Origin: Bacteroidia bacterium | GTDB taxonomy: Bacteria > Bacteroidota > Bacteroidia > Bacteroidales > UBA932 | Length of the DNA: 64,000 nucleotides | Reading direction: 5' to 3' | Assembly: GCA_009929175.1 (NCBI GenBank) | Contig: SABC01000004.1 | Location: 35,551 to 99,550, forward strand | In this document: positions 27,443 to 36,358 of the stretch, piece by piece | How positions within the stretch are numbered: position 1 is the first letter of the stretch | Layout of the letters: every line of letters begins with the position of its first letter | Translations under genes and position numbers: made by a program | Notes under the pieces: generated by a model | What the model was told of the DNA's origin: nothing | The model's input: only the letters and a program-made list of their open reading frames with translations | The model's database searches: none

Positions 27443-27517
27443 AATTATTATTATTTTGTTTGTTGTTTTTTTAGTTATGCTTCCAATGTCCTCCAAGATT
27501 GTGCCAATTTGTAAAAC

Positions 27518-27530
27518 TGACAAGCTGTCA
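27518..27530. promoter_or_regulatory. Inverted repeat between dnaK and panB
   Basis: TGACA and TGTCA flank a three-base centre, 76 bases before the dnaK start and just upstream of the panB -33 element. No TAnnTTTG box is seen for dnaK, so this may mark a different type of heat-shock control. Function is inferred from position only. Confidence 0.35.
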
Positions 27531-27533
27531 TAA

Positions 27534-27564
27534 TTTGTGCTCTTACTTTTATTGTATAGATTTG
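27534..27564 (+). promoter_or_regulatory. panB promoter, full -33/-7 consensus
   Basis: TTTG at 27534-27537 and TAGATTTG at 27557-27564 are spaced by 19 bases, the ideal Bacteroidota arrangement. The panB ATG is 19 bases downstream. Confidence 0.75.
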
Positions 27565-27583
27565 CAGATCTAAATTTCACATT

Positions 27584-28399
27584 ATGTCAATAGAGGGTAA
27601 ACAAAGGGTCATTACAACACAGAGATTGTTGGAAATGAAGCAGAAGGGAGAAAAAATTGCAATGCTGACTGCTTATGATTACTCATTTGCAAAAATACTT
27701 GAAGAGTCAGGCATAGATATCATATTGGTTGGAGATTCGGCTGCCAATGTGATGGCAGGTCACGAAACCACACTACCCATAACTTTGGACCAGATGATTT
27801 ACCATGCCCAGAGTGTTGTCAGGGCGGTTAACAACCCTATGGTGGTAGTGGATATGCCTTTTGGAACTTACCAGGGAGACACGCGGCAGGCTGTCTCCAG
27901 CGCAATCAAGATAATGAAGGAGTCCGAGGCCGATGCCCTTAAGGTAGAGGGTGGTGCGGAGGTAATGGAATCTGTATCAAGGATACTAAGTACAGGAATT
28001 CCTGTTATGGGTCACCTTGGGCTGACACCCCAATCCATTCATAAATTTGGTACATACACTGTCCGTGCCCGGGAAGATGCTGAGGCAAACAAACTGATTG
28101 CCGATGCAATAGCATTGGAAGATGCCGGATGTTTTGCCCTTGTGCTGGAAAAAATCCCGGCTTCCCTTGGAGAGAAAGTTGCATCCATCCTAAAGATTCC
28201 TGTAATTGGTATAGGTGCAGGGTCGGGTGTAGACGGGCAGGTGCTTGTGATGCATGATATGCTGGGGATAAACAAAGAGTTTTCGCCCAGGTTCTTAAGG
28301 CGTTACCATAATCTTCATGACGAAATCCACAAAGCTTTCGTTGCATATATAAAAGATGTGAAAAGCAGTGATTTCCCAAGCCAAGATGAACAATATTGA
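27584..28399 (+). CDS. panB: 3-methyl-2-oxobutanoate hydroxymethyltransferase
   Basis: PanB adds a hydroxymethyl group from methylene-tetrahydrofolate to 2-ketoisovalerate, the first step of pantothenate synthesis. The 271 residues match the family in length and motifs: [21 protein letters not shown] with metal-binding Asp, [23 protein letters not shown] and the active-site VLEKIPASL region. No other pan genes are adjacent. The pseudouridine synthase gene begins at or just inside its 3' end. Confidence 0.96.
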   Translation: MSIEGKQRVITTQRLLEMKQKGEKIAMLTAYDYSFAKILEESGIDIILVGDSAANVMAGHETTLPITLDQMIYHAQSVVRAVNNPMVVVDMPFGTYQGDTRQAVSSAIKIMKESEADALKVEGGAEVMESVSRILSTGIPVMGHLGLTPQSIHKFGTYTVRAREDAEANKLIADAIALEDAGCFALVLEKIPASLGEKVASILKIPVIGIGAGSGVDGQVLVMHDMLGINKEFSPRFLRRYHNLHDEIHKAFVAYIKDVKSSDFPSQDEQY

Positions 28400-28412
28400 A
28401 ATTTTTGAATTA

Positions 28413-29096
28413 ATGACTGATATACCAAAGATTTTATTTGAAGATAACCACTTTATTGCAGTCAATAAAAGGACCGGGGATATTATCCAGGGCGACAAAA
28501 CCGGAGATATACCGCTAAGTAGTTTGATTGCCGGTTATATAGCTAAAAGAGACAACAAGCCTGGAGAAGCCTTCATTGGGGTTCCGCACAGGCTGGACAG
28601 ACCGGTTAGTGGTATAGCACTGTTTGCCAAAACTTCCAAGGGGCTGGAACGGATGAACGAACTTTTCCGGAACGGAGCTGTAAAGAAAATCTACTGGGCC
28701 ATCGTCTCCAAGATGCCACCTCAGGATGAGGGCGAGTTGTTCCACTACCTTACAAGGAACGAAAAGCAGAACAAATCCTATGCACGTAACAAACCCACCC
28801 AGGGTGCAAAGGAGGCCAGGCTACGCTACAAACTGGCCGGAGCATCAGATAATTATTATTTGCTGGAAATTGAACTGTTGACAGGCAGACACCACCAGAT
28901 CAGGTGCCAGCTGGCAGCAATAGGTTGTCCAATAAAAGGGGACTTAAAATACGGAGCCCCGCGTTCCAATCCGGATGGAGGGATATCTTTGCATGCCAGG
29001 AGCATGAGGTTCCTGCATCCGGTAAAAAAGGAGGAGATCTTTATTGAGGCTGCGCCTCCTGATGAGAGCCTTTGGAACTATTTTTATGGAAGGTAA
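28413..29096 (+). CDS. RluA-family RNA pseudouridine synthase
   Basis: The enzyme isomerises specific uridines in rRNA or tRNA. The catalytic Asp lies in the HRLDRPVSG motif about 60 residues in, and the RxHQIR-like segment (TGRHHQIRCQLA) and the closing LHARSMRFLHP match the RluA/RluD family. It has no S4 domain, so it is a short form (227 residues from ATG 28413). ATG 28386 and 28368 are alternatives that overlap panB; 28413 avoids the overlap and aligns best with the usual family start. The target base is not predictable. Confidence 0.88.
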   Translation: MTDIPKILFEDNHFIAVNKRTGDIIQGDKTGDIPLSSLIAGYIAKRDNKPGEAFIGVPHRLDRPVSGIALFAKTSKGLERMNELFRNGAVKKIYWAIVSKMPPQDEGELFHYLTRNEKQNKSYARNKPTQGAKEARLRYKLAGASDNYYLLEIELLTGRHHQIRCQLAAIGCPIKGDLKYGAPRSNPDGGISLHARSMRFLHPVKKEEIFIEAAPPDESLWNYFYGR

Positions 29097-29116
29097 TTCC
29101 AAGTCAAAATCCTGGT

Positions 29117-29656
29117 TCAGGCCTTGAAGCCGGACATGTCAACACCTCTTTGCTCGGCTTCCCGGATTTGTGTGGATGAAATTTCTATCATCGGAGCTCT
29201 CAAAACTTGACATCCATATTTGAGGCAGAGGGCATCGGCATCATACCCATGCCTGGGATAAACCCATACAGTATAGTCTTGGAGTAGCTCTTTCCATTTA
29301 TGCCATTTTTCTATAATTGCAAGATTATCAGCTCCTATGATTAAAATAAACCGGATTCCGGGCTCCTCGGTTTGGAGTTTTCTTAGAGTGTTGAGGGTAA
29401 AAAGCGGTGGGGGCATATTGAACTCTACATCCGATACGGTGACCCTTCGTCCCAGCCTTGCCCGTTTGACTGCCGACCGTACGTTTTCCAATCTTTTTTG
29501 CGGATCAGAAACTCTTGATCCATCTTTCAAAGGATTTTTGGGACTGACCACCAGTCTTAATTGGTCAATTCCTGTGGTTTTTAGCAAATAACGGCATATA
29601 GATATATGCCCAATGTGCAGCGGGTCAAAAGAACCGAAATATAAAGCTACATTCAT
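29117..29656 (-). CDS. nadD: Nicotinate-nucleotide adenylyltransferase
   Basis: NadD adenylates nicotinate mononucleotide to deamido-NAD. The 179 residues show the nucleotidyltransferase HxGH motif (GSFDPLHIGH, His14 and His17) and the C-terminal ISSTQIR signature. The usual GGTFDP appears as FGSFDP, a minor and tolerated variant. Its ATG overlaps the gmk stop by four bases. It complements the pncB/nicotinamidase pair at 16.6-18.7 kb, so the salvage route to deamido-NAD is complete in this window. Confidence 0.95.
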   Translation of the reverse strand: MNVALYFGSFDPLHIGHISICRYLLKTTGIDQLRLVVSPKNPLKDGSRVSDPQKRLENVRSAVKRARLGRRVTVSDVEFNMPPPLFTLNTLRKLQTEEPGIRFILIIGADNLAIIEKWHKWKELLQDYTVWVYPRHGYDADALCLKYGCQVLRAPMIEISSTQIREAEQRGVDMSGFKA

Positions 29657-30237
29657 TTTTTATAAAATTCCCCTGCAATTGCCTCAGCCTTATTGAGACA
29701 CTCCTGCAGATCGTCGTTTACCAGTACTATGTCAAAGAGGTTTGAATAGCCAATCTCTTCTGCTGCCCGGGCAATCCTGGTTTCGATGGCATCAGGGCTC
29801 TCTGTTCCCCGTTTGAGAAGCCTTTCCCTGAGGGTCTCAACGTTGGGGGGCATAATGAAAATTGCCAAGGCATCAGCACCGTATTTTTCCTTGAGGTTGA
29901 CTCCGCCTTTGACATCGATGTCAAAGACAACTATTTTGCCATGGCCCCATATCCTTTCAACTTCACTTTTGAGTGTACCGTAATATCTTCCGGGGTAAAC
30001 CTCTTCGTACTCTACAAATGCCCCTTTTTCAATTAGCTCCGAAAATTCAGCCGAAGTAAGAAAGTAATACTCTTTTCCATCCTTCTCTTCTCCCCTGGGA
30101 GGACGGGATGTGGCCGAAACGGAAAACCCCATCCATGGGAATTTTCCCATCAGATGCTTGACTATTGTGCTTTTACCAGCTCCGGAAGGAGCCGAAAATA
30201 TCATTACTTTTCCTCTGCTTTGGTTATTCTGCTTCAT
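29653..30237 (-). CDS. gmk: Guanylate kinase
   Basis: Gmk phosphorylates GMP to GDP. The 194 residues from ATG 30237 show the P-loop SAPSGAGKST (residues 15-24), SATSRPPRGEEKDGKEYYF (GMP-binding region) and the lid. The frame extends upstream to 30369, but that part lies inside the creatininase-family gene. Overlaps of 14 bases with that gene and four with nadD indicate one tightly coupled operon. Confidence 0.97.
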   Translation of the reverse strand: MKQNNQSRGKVMIFSAPSGAGKSTIVKHLMGKFPWMGFSVSATSRPPRGEEKDGKEYYFLTSAEFSELIEKGAFVEYEEVYPGRYYGTLKSEVERIWGHGKIVVFDIDVKGGVNLKEKYGADALAIFIMPPNVETLRERLLKRGTESPDAIETRIARAAEEIGYSNLFDIVLVNDDLQECLNKAEAIAGEFYKK

Positions 30238-30994
30238 ACATATCTTCCTCTGAACGTACTTTTGAGAATTCCTGGATAAACCGGGCCAGTTTTTCTGTGC
30301 AACATTCAATGAATTTTGCACCCTTGTCGGGTGTAGAGGCCGCCGGATTGCCAACTCCGGTGTCGTCACTGATCATTACCCATCTACGTTGGGTCCATAC
30401 CCATTTTTCGCGGAAACCGTCAAGTTTTAGTTTTCTCTCTTTTCCCGGACCAGCACTCTCCAGAGGAGCCACAAGCGCGGGTGCAACCGACAACATACAG
30501 GAGGTTTCCAGTTCCCCTGCGTGATCTCCCGGTTCCTTAAAGAACTCATTTTCGTTGCATATTTTCCACCAGTTGAGTGTGCAAACTATTGTGTCGGGGA
30601 ATTCCAGTGATAGTTCCCTTATCATTGGCTGGAACTGATTGCCTCCATGGCCGTTTACAATTATAAGCTTGTCAATATTATGCTCTTCGAGTACAAACAG
30701 GATGTCCTGGAGTATTGACTGTTGGGTGGAGGGGTTGAGGTTCATGCAGAGTTTTACCTCCAGCTGTCCGGTGTTTACACCATAATGGATTGGTGGCAGG
30801 ACAATGGCCCCGGCCCCCTTTTTGTTTGCTCGGAAAGCTGCGTCAGATGCAATTTTCTGAGCCATTATTGTATCGGTGCCATAGGGCAGATGGTAGTTAT
30901 GCGCTTCGGTTGCACCCCAAGGAAGTATTGCAACTTTCAATCTGGCTTTTTCAATCTCTTTCCAGTTGGCTTCCTGTAATATATGAGGATTCAT
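30224..30994 (-). CDS. Creatininase-family metal-dependent amidohydrolase
   Basis: The 256 residues (ATG 30994) carry the creatininase metal and active-site motifs: PWGATEAHNYHLPYGTD, VNGHGGN near residue 127 and GDHAGELETS near 170. The family includes creatinine hydrolases and the Fapy-type and mycofactocin-type amidases; in a bacterium with no creatine metabolism nearby, a different cyclic amide or formamide is likely the substrate. The gene leads the gmk-nadD operon, which hints at nucleotide-derived substrates, though only by neighbourhood. Confidence 0.87.
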   Translation of the reverse strand: MNPHILQEANWKEIEKARLKVAILPWGATEAHNYHLPYGTDTIMAQKIASDAAFRANKKGAGAIVLPPIHYGVNTGQLEVKLCMNLNPSTQQSILQDILFVLEEHNIDKLIIVNGHGGNQFQPMIRELSLEFPDTIVCTLNWWKICNENEFFKEPGDHAGELETSCMLSVAPALVAPLESAGPGKERKLKLDGFREKWVWTQRRWVMISDDTGVGNPAASTPDKGAKFIECCTEKLARFIQEFSKVRSEEDMYEAE

Positions 30995-31020
30995 CAGGAT
31001 TTGTATTATATAGATATGTA

Positions 31021-31028
31021 CAAAGTTA
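31021..31028 (-). promoter_or_regulatory. -7 box TAACTTTG for the creatininase-gmk-nadD operon
   Basis: This minus-strand box lies 26 bases before ATG 30994 and is back-to-back with the aldolase promoter. Confidence 0.6.
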
Positions 31029-31052
31029 ACCATTTTTGTTCAAAATTGTTAC

Positions 31053-31060
31053 TATTTTTG
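31053..31060 (+). promoter_or_regulatory. -7 box TATTTTTG for the aldolase gene
   Basis: This plus-strand consensus box lies 63 bases before the ATG. The spacing leaves a leader of about 57 bases with no obvious structure. Confidence 0.6.
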
Positions 31061-31123
31061 CAGACCAATCTTCTCTTGCACGGTTTTTGAATAGAGACGG
31101 ATCTTAAAACAACAATATATATT

Positions 31124-32086
31124 ATGATTTCTTACAAAGAACTTGGCCTGGTAAACTCAAAGGAGATTTTTGCCAAGGCAGTTAAAGGCGGATATGCAAT
31201 TCCGGCTTTCAACTTTAACAACATGGAGCAAATGCAGGCTATCATTACGGCATGCGTGGAGACTAAATCGCCGGTTATACTGCAGGTTTCCAGCGGTGCA
31301 AGAAAGTACGCCAACCAGACATTGCTTAGATATATGGCTCAGGGTGCTGTTGAATACGCAAAAGAACTGGGAGCAAATATTCCGATTGTGCTACATCTGG
31401 ACCATGGTGATTCATTTGAACTATGCAAATCCTGCATTGACATGGGTTTCTCTTCAGTGATGATAGATGGGTCGCACCACTCTTTCGAAGAGAACATAAA
31501 ACTCACAAAGCAGGTTGTAGAATATGCACATGAACACGGTGTTACGGTAGAGGGTGAGCTTGGTGTGCTGGCCGGTGTGGAGGACGAGGTTTCTTCGGAC
31601 CATCACACTTATACACAACCCGAGGAGGTCGAGGAGTTTGTTTCCCGTACCGGAGTTGACTCACTTGCCATTTCGATCGGGACATCACATGGAGCTTTCA
31701 AATTCAAACCCGGTCAAAAACCCGAAATCAGGCTGGATATTCTCAAGGAGATTGAGACAAGAATTCCCGGATTCCCGATTGTGCTTCACGGAGCATCCAG
31801 CGTACCCCAGGATGTCGTGGCCCAGATCAACAAATATGGCGGAAAGCTGGAAGATTCAATAGGTATTCCCGAAGATCAGCTACGTAAAGCTGCTGCCAGT
31901 GCTGTTTGCAAAATCAATATTGATTCGGATGGCCGTCTTGCTATGACTGCTGCAATCAGGAAGGTTTTTGCAGAAAAACCCGAAGAGTTTGACCCCCGTA
32001 AATACCTCGGACCTGCAAGGGATTCCCTTAAAGAGCTTTACAAGCATAAGATAATAAACGTTCTAGGCTCAAATGACAAGATGTAG
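31124..32086 (+). CDS. fba: Class II fructose-bisphosphate aldolase
   Basis: This zinc-dependent glycolytic enzyme splits fructose 1,6-bisphosphate to dihydroxyacetone phosphate and glyceraldehyde 3-phosphate. The 320 residues contain AIPAFNFNN near the start, HLDHGDSFELC (catalytic Asp and zinc His), DGSHHSFEENI, GELGVLAGVEDEV, SIGTSHGAFKF and VLHGASSVP. The LGxLxGxED pattern places it in the class II aldolase family; tagatose-bisphosphate specificity is less likely. It is a single-gene unit between a strong promoter and a strong terminator. Confidence 0.95.
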   Translation: MISYKELGLVNSKEIFAKAVKGGYAIPAFNFNNMEQMQAIITACVETKSPVILQVSSGARKYANQTLLRYMAQGAVEYAKELGANIPIVLHLDHGDSFELCKSCIDMGFSSVMIDGSHHSFEENIKLTKQVVEYAHEHGVTVEGELGVLAGVEDEVSSDHHTYTQPEEVEEFVSRTGVDSLAISIGTSHGAFKFKPGQKPEIRLDILKEIETRIPGFPIVLHGASSVPQDVVAQINKYGGKLEDSIGIPEDQLRKAAASAVCKINIDSDGRLAMTAAIRKVFAEKPEEFDPRKYLGPARDSLKELYKHKIINVLGSNDKM

Positions 32087-32148
32087 TTTGTTCTTGCAGA
32101 TCAAAGTATCCGGCAGTTAAACATCTTGCCGGTTTTGGATGTATCAAG

Positions 32149-32187
32149 GAGAGTTACCAAAAGAAAAATGGTAACTCTCTTTTTTTA
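32149..32187 (+). terminator. Rho-independent terminator after the aldolase gene
   Basis: An 11-base perfect stem (32149-32159 with 32169-32179) with a nine-base loop is followed by a run of T. It also lies just beyond the 3' end of the convergent photolyase gene. Confidence 0.9.
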
Positions 32188-32191
32188 GAGT

Positions 32192-33547
32192 TTATAACTC
32201 TAAAGCCTTTTTGTAGGCTTCAAGAGCCCTCAACCTGGCTTCGCTGTGATTACACATTGGAGCCGGGTATTCATTTGTGCCAAATTCCGGAATCCATTTT
32301 TTGATATATGTATTTTTGGGGTCAAATTTCCTGGCTTGTTCGTAAGGGTTAAATATCCTGAAGTATGGGGCTGCATCACACCCTGTGCCTGCCACCCATT
32401 GCCAGTTCCCGTTGTTGGCAGAGAGATCGTAATCGAGAAGTTTTCCTGCAAAATAGGCCTCGCCAACCCTCCAGTCCACAAGCAGATGCTTGACAAGAAA
32501 AGAAGCAGTTATCATCCTTACCCGGTTGTGCATCAACCCTGTGGTGTTCAATTCCCTCATTCCTGCATCCACTATCGGATAGCCGGTATTTCCGTTTTGC
32601 CATCTCTCTACCTCAGATGGATCATTGCGCCACTGGACAAAGCTGTATTTTTTCTTGAAAGGTTCGTCCACGACATAAGGAAAATGGTAAAGAATCATTT
32701 TGAAGAATTCCCTCCAGATCAGTTCGCCAAGCCATACCTGAGAGTGATTCAGGGCCAGTGAGACAAGTTTGCGGATACTTACCGTTCCAAACCTGATTTG
32801 CATGCCTAACCCTGTTGTGCCCATGGCAACAGCCGGGTAATTACGGGTTTCTTCATAGTTGTCAATCACCAGTGGGTCTACGTGAACGAAGGGAGAGACC
32901 TTGTGTCCGGTATCGGTAAAACCAATGCGGGATAACTCCGGGACACCTCTAAAAAAATTAACACTGCCGTTTTCTTGAATATGTGTCATGTTTGCCGGGT
33001 CAACCAGTTTATTGAGAAAAGCTCCGGAATAAAAAGATGCAAGAAGTTGCTCCGGCTCATCCATTAGCTTCCTTTTCCAAGCATTGGCGTACGGGGTATA
33101 TACAGTGTATGGAGTTTTGTCCCCTTTGAGTATGTCGTTTTTAGCAAAAACCACACTATCCTTGAAGCGATGCAGTTTGATACCTTTCAAAGAAAGTATT
33201 CTCTCAACCGAGTCGTCCCGTTCAATTGAGTATGGTTCATAATCTTCGTTGCAGTAAACGCCAGCAATATTGTAATTTGCAGATAAAAATCCAAAAACCT
33301 CGGCAGGCTTTCCATATGAGCAGAGAATGCTGCAGCCTGCAGATTGCTCCAGGTTTTTAAGGGTACCGGCAATGAATGTTACTCTCTTATCCTCTTTTGA
33401 CTCTAGTTTATCCAGGATAAACGGGTCAAAAATAAAAAGGAGGAGTGTTTTGCAGGCTCCTGTTGTAAGTGAGTAATAAAGACCTTTGTTGTCTTCCGTA
33501 CGCAAGTCGTTGCGGAGCCAGAATATGTTTATGGCATCTGTTGTCAT
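32192..33547 (-). CDS. phrB: Deoxyribodipyrimidine photolyase
   Basis: This light-driven flavoenzyme reverses cyclobutane pyrimidine dimers. The 451 residues have an N-terminal DNA-photolyase domain (FWLRNDLRTEDNKGL) and a C-terminal FAD domain with WLGELIWREFF, GNTGYPIVDAGMREL, NRVRMITASFLVKHLL and DYDLSANNGNWQW. These are class I CPD photolyase signatures. Its presence suggests at least occasional exposure to light. The gene ends two bases from the U-tract of the aldolase terminator and is divergent from the sulfatase gene. Confidence 0.95.
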   Translation of the reverse strand: MTTDAINIFWLRNDLRTEDNKGLYYSLTTGACKTLLLFIFDPFILDKLESKEDKRVTFIAGTLKNLEQSAGCSILCSYGKPAEVFGFLSANYNIAGVYCNEDYEPYSIERDDSVERILSLKGIKLHRFKDSVVFAKNDILKGDKTPYTVYTPYANAWKRKLMDEPEQLLASFYSGAFLNKLVDPANMTHIQENGSVNFFRGVPELSRIGFTDTGHKVSPFVHVDPLVIDNYEETRNYPAVAMGTTGLGMQIRFGTVSIRKLVSLALNHSQVWLGELIWREFFKMILYHFPYVVDEPFKKKYSFVQWRNDPSEVERWQNGNTGYPIVDAGMRELNTTGLMHNRVRMITASFLVKHLLVDWRVGEAYFAGKLLDYDLSANNGNWQWVAGTGCDAAPYFRIFNPYEQARKFDPKNTYIKKWIPEFGTNEYPAPMCNHSEARLRALEAYKKALEL

Positions 33548-33632
33548 GGTTTGTGATTATTAGGCCAGGATTCAATCCCGACTTTAAATATCGCAATTAT
33601 ATTTAACTTTAGGCAATCAAAACAGACCAATA

Positions 33633-35213
33633 ATGACAAGGGAAAAAAGACTTTTGCTGGCTCTGCCGGCACTTTCTGCAGTTGCTCTCCCGGTTGCAGG
33701 ACAATCACAAGAAAAAGGTGGCAGCAAACCGTACAATATTGTTTATATCATGTCGGATGACCACTCTTATCAGACCATCAGTTGTTATGACGGTAGTTTG
33801 AATCGTACCCCAAATATCGACAGGATTGCAAACGAGGGTTTGAGGTTTACAAACAGTTTTGTAACCAACTCCATATCTGGTCCGAGCAGGGCTGCCATGC
33901 TTACCGGGAAATTCTCACATAAAAATGGCATGACTACAAATGCAACCCGTTTTGACAGTACCCAAGTTACCTTTCCCCGATTATTGCAAAATGCTGGATA
34001 CCAGACTGCTATTTTTGGGAAATGGCACCTTAAAAGTGAACCCGGCGGCTTTGACAAATGGGATGTGTTGGTGGGGCAGGGATTCTACTTCAATCCTGTT
34101 TTTATTGTTCCGGAAGGAAGGGTTACAAGGGAGGGTTACAGCACCGATATAATCACGGACTTAAGCCTGGACTGGTTGGAAAAGGAGAGAGATACAACCA
34201 AGCCATTTTGTCTGATAATCCATCACAAAGCACCGCACAGGAATTGGATGCCCGACACTAAAGATATTGATCTTTATGAAGATATGACTTTCCCGATCCC
34301 GGATAATTTTTATGATAACTACGAAGGTCGTCCTGCAGCTGCTGGCCAAGAGATGAGTATTGCAGGGGATGAACTGGACTACGCGTTTGACCTTAAGCTT
34401 AACTCGGAGGATATCAGGACACGGCTCAAGTTGAACCTGGATTTTGCCATCAAGAGGTTGGACCCTATGCAAAGAAAAGAGTGGGACAGGGTCTACGATT
34501 CTGTTTTGACAGATTTCAGGAATTCGAATCTCACGGGAAAGGAGTTGGCAGAGTGGAAATTCCAAAGGTATATGAAAGATTACCTCAAATGCATCAAATC
34601 ATTGGATGATAACATTGGCAGAGTACTCGACTATCTACAGGAAAACGGCATGATGGAAAACACAATGATAGTTTACACTTCGGACCAGGGTTTTTACATG
34701 GGTGAACATGGTTGGTTTGACAAAAGGTTTATGTACGAGGAGTCTTTCCGTACCCCATTGGTGGTAAGGATGCCGGATAACGCTTCGGAGTATGGTAAGA
34801 GGGGAGATGTCACAGAGATGGTTCAGAACATCGATTATGCACCAACAATACTTGATTTGGCCGGAGTTCATGTGCCGAATGAGATGGATGGCGAATCTTT
34901 TTTGCCATTGTTGACCGGCAAAAAGGTGAAAAATTGGAGAAAATCACTTTACTACCATTACTTTGAATACCCTGCTGAGCATGCTGTCAGGCGTCACTAT
35001 GGTGTAAGGACTGGCAGGTATAAACTAATAAAGTTTTACGGGCATGATATTGACAATTGGGAACTTTATGATTTACAAAATGATCCACGTGAGATGAACA
35101 ACATATACAACCATCCTTCCTATGCTAAGGTGCAAAAAGAGCTTCACAGGGAGTTGGTAAAATTGGCAAAGCAGTACGACGATCCTGTGGAAAAAAATCC
35201 AATTCAAAATTGA
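33633..35213 (+). CDS. Serine-type sulfatase, exported
   Basis: The 526 residues begin with a signal segment (about 1-24) and a type I sulfatase domain. The maturation motif reads S82-G-P-S-R-A-A-M-L-T-G, so the residue converted to formylglycine is Ser, not Cys. Metal-binding Asp42/Asp43 (SDDH) and the later TSDQGFYMGEHGW segment are present. The overall sequence resembles bacterial N-acetylglucosamine-6-sulfatases acting on host or marine glycans, but specificity is a guess. The maturase gene follows with TGATG overlap. No SusC/SusD genes are nearby, so it is not in a classical utilisation locus. Confidence 0.92.
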   Translation: MTREKRLLLALPALSAVALPVAGQSQEKGGSKPYNIVYIMSDDHSYQTISCYDGSLNRTPNIDRIANEGLRFTNSFVTNSISGPSRAAMLTGKFSHKNGMTTNATRFDSTQVTFPRLLQNAGYQTAIFGKWHLKSEPGGFDKWDVLVGQGFYFNPVFIVPEGRVTREGYSTDIITDLSLDWLEKERDTTKPFCLIIHHKAPHRNWMPDTKDIDLYEDMTFPIPDNFYDNYEGRPAAAGQEMSIAGDELDYAFDLKLNSEDIRTRLKLNLDFAIKRLDPMQRKEWDRVYDSVLTDFRNSNLTGKELAEWKFQRYMKDYLKCIKSLDDNIGRVLDYLQENGMMENTMIVYTSDQGFYMGEHGWFDKRFMYEESFRTPLVVRMPDNASEYGKRGDVTEMVQNIDYAPTILDLAGVHVPNEMDGESFLPLLTGKKVKNWRKSLYYHYFEYPAEHAVRRHYGVRTGRYKLIKFYGHDIDNWELYDLQNDPREMNNIYNHPSYAKVQKELHRELVKLAKQYDDPVEKNPIQN

Positions 35214-36358
35214 TGCAGCCTCCCGGAGTCATACATTTGGATCAGGCCTCACGTTTGTGGAAAAAGAAACCTTTTTCCTTGATGGTAAAGCCTGTAGGAA
35301 ACTTTTGCAACCTCAACTGCAGCTACTGTTATTACTCCCCATCTTCATGTACACATGGCAGGATGAGTGATGATCTGCTCAGGGAGTCCATGTATAAGGT
35401 AATAGTCCATAACGAATCCGATGAAATTTCCATATGTTGGCATGGCGGCGAACCTCTGTTTGCCGGATTGGATTTCTACGAAAAGGCACTCGATTTTCAG
35501 AGGGAAGCATTGAAAGCCAAGGGGTCACTCCAAAAAATTTCAAACTCAATACAGACAAACGGTACATTGATCGACAGAAAGTGGGCATCCTTTTTCAGGG
35601 AAAATAACTTTTTGGCCGGCATTTCGTTGGATGGTCCCCGGGATATCCACAATGCATTCCGTCTGAATATTGCCGGACTTCCTTTGTTTGACAAGACTAT
35701 GGAGGGATTGGGTCATTTGATAGACCATGGTGTGGAATTCAATACCCTCTCGACAGTCAACGCCTATTGTAAGGGAAGGGGTGCTGATGTATATGGGTTT
35801 CTGAGGGATTCAGGTTCCCGTTTCATGCAGTTTTTGCCAGTAGTATCTCCGGGTAAAACATGGGGTATTAATGCTTTGGATTATGGGAGGTTTATGGTGG
35901 ATATCTTTGACCAATGGTGGGGAAACCATGATGCCGGCAAATATTATGTGCAGCTTTTTGATGTTACCCTTGCAAACTATATGTCCATGGAAGGGGGGCT
36001 ATGCCAGTTTTCTCCTGTGTGCGGCGATGTCCCGGTAGTTGAAATGGATGGGAAAGTGTATGCATGTGACCACTTTGTCACTCCGGAGCATCTTTTGGGT
36101 AGTATTGCGGATGAGGCAGATAGCTTGTTTTTCAATGGAAAACTTCCCAATTTCGGAATACGAAAATTCTCTGCACTTCCAAAAAAATGTTTGAATTGCG
36201 AACATTTGAAGCTCTGTTACGGTGGTTGCCCCGAACACAGGATTGTAAACACTGCTGACGGGAGGAAGTTGAACTATCTTTGTGAAGGATACACACTCTT
36301 ATTTGACCATATCCAATCCAGACTCAAAGAGATGTCGGATTTTATCAGAGGTTTATGA
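35213..36358 (+). CDS. Anaerobic sulfatase-maturating enzyme (radical SAM, SPASM)
   Basis: The enzyme oxidises the active-site Ser or Cys of sulfatases to formylglycine without oxygen. The 381 residues show the radical SAM motif Cys32-x3-Cys36-x2-Cys39 (CNLNCSYC), the SAM-contacting GGEP motif (CWHGGEPLF) and a SPASM domain with auxiliary-cluster cysteines (CGDVPVVEMDGKVYACDHF and CLNCEHLKLCYGGCP). ATG 35213 shares one base with the sulfatase TGA, so coupling with its presumed client is direct. The 3' end overlaps the convergent DUF5672 gene by 14 bases. Confidence 0.94.
   Translation: MQPPGVIHLDQASRLWKKKPFSLMVKPVGNFCNLNCSYCYYSPSSCTHGRMSDDLLRESMYKVIVHNESDEISICWHGGEPLFAGLDFYEKALDFQREALKAKGSLQKISNSIQTNGTLIDRKWASFFRENNFLAGISLDGPRDIHNAFRLNIAGLPLFDKTMEGLGHLIDHGVEFNTLSTVNAYCKGRGADVYGFLRDSGSRFMQFLPVVSPGKTWGINALDYGRFMVDIFDQWWGNHDAGKYYVQLFDVTLANYMSMEGGLCQFSPVCGDVPVVEMDGKVYACDHFVTPEHLLGSIADEADSLFFNGKLPNFGIRKFSALPKKCLNCEHLKLCYGGCPEHRIVNTADGRKLNYLCEGYTLLFDHIQSRLKEMSDFIRGL

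Noticed and set aside
26678..27514. Open frame of 278 codons on the plus strand inside dnaK
   Set aside because: It lies entirely opposite a well-conserved gene and its promoter region, and its protein has no recognisable domain. It is a shadow of codon use in dnaK.
30238..30369. N-terminal extension of guanylate kinase
   Set aside because: The extra residues come from reading through the creatininase-family gene in another frame. Normal gmk length begins at ATG 30237.
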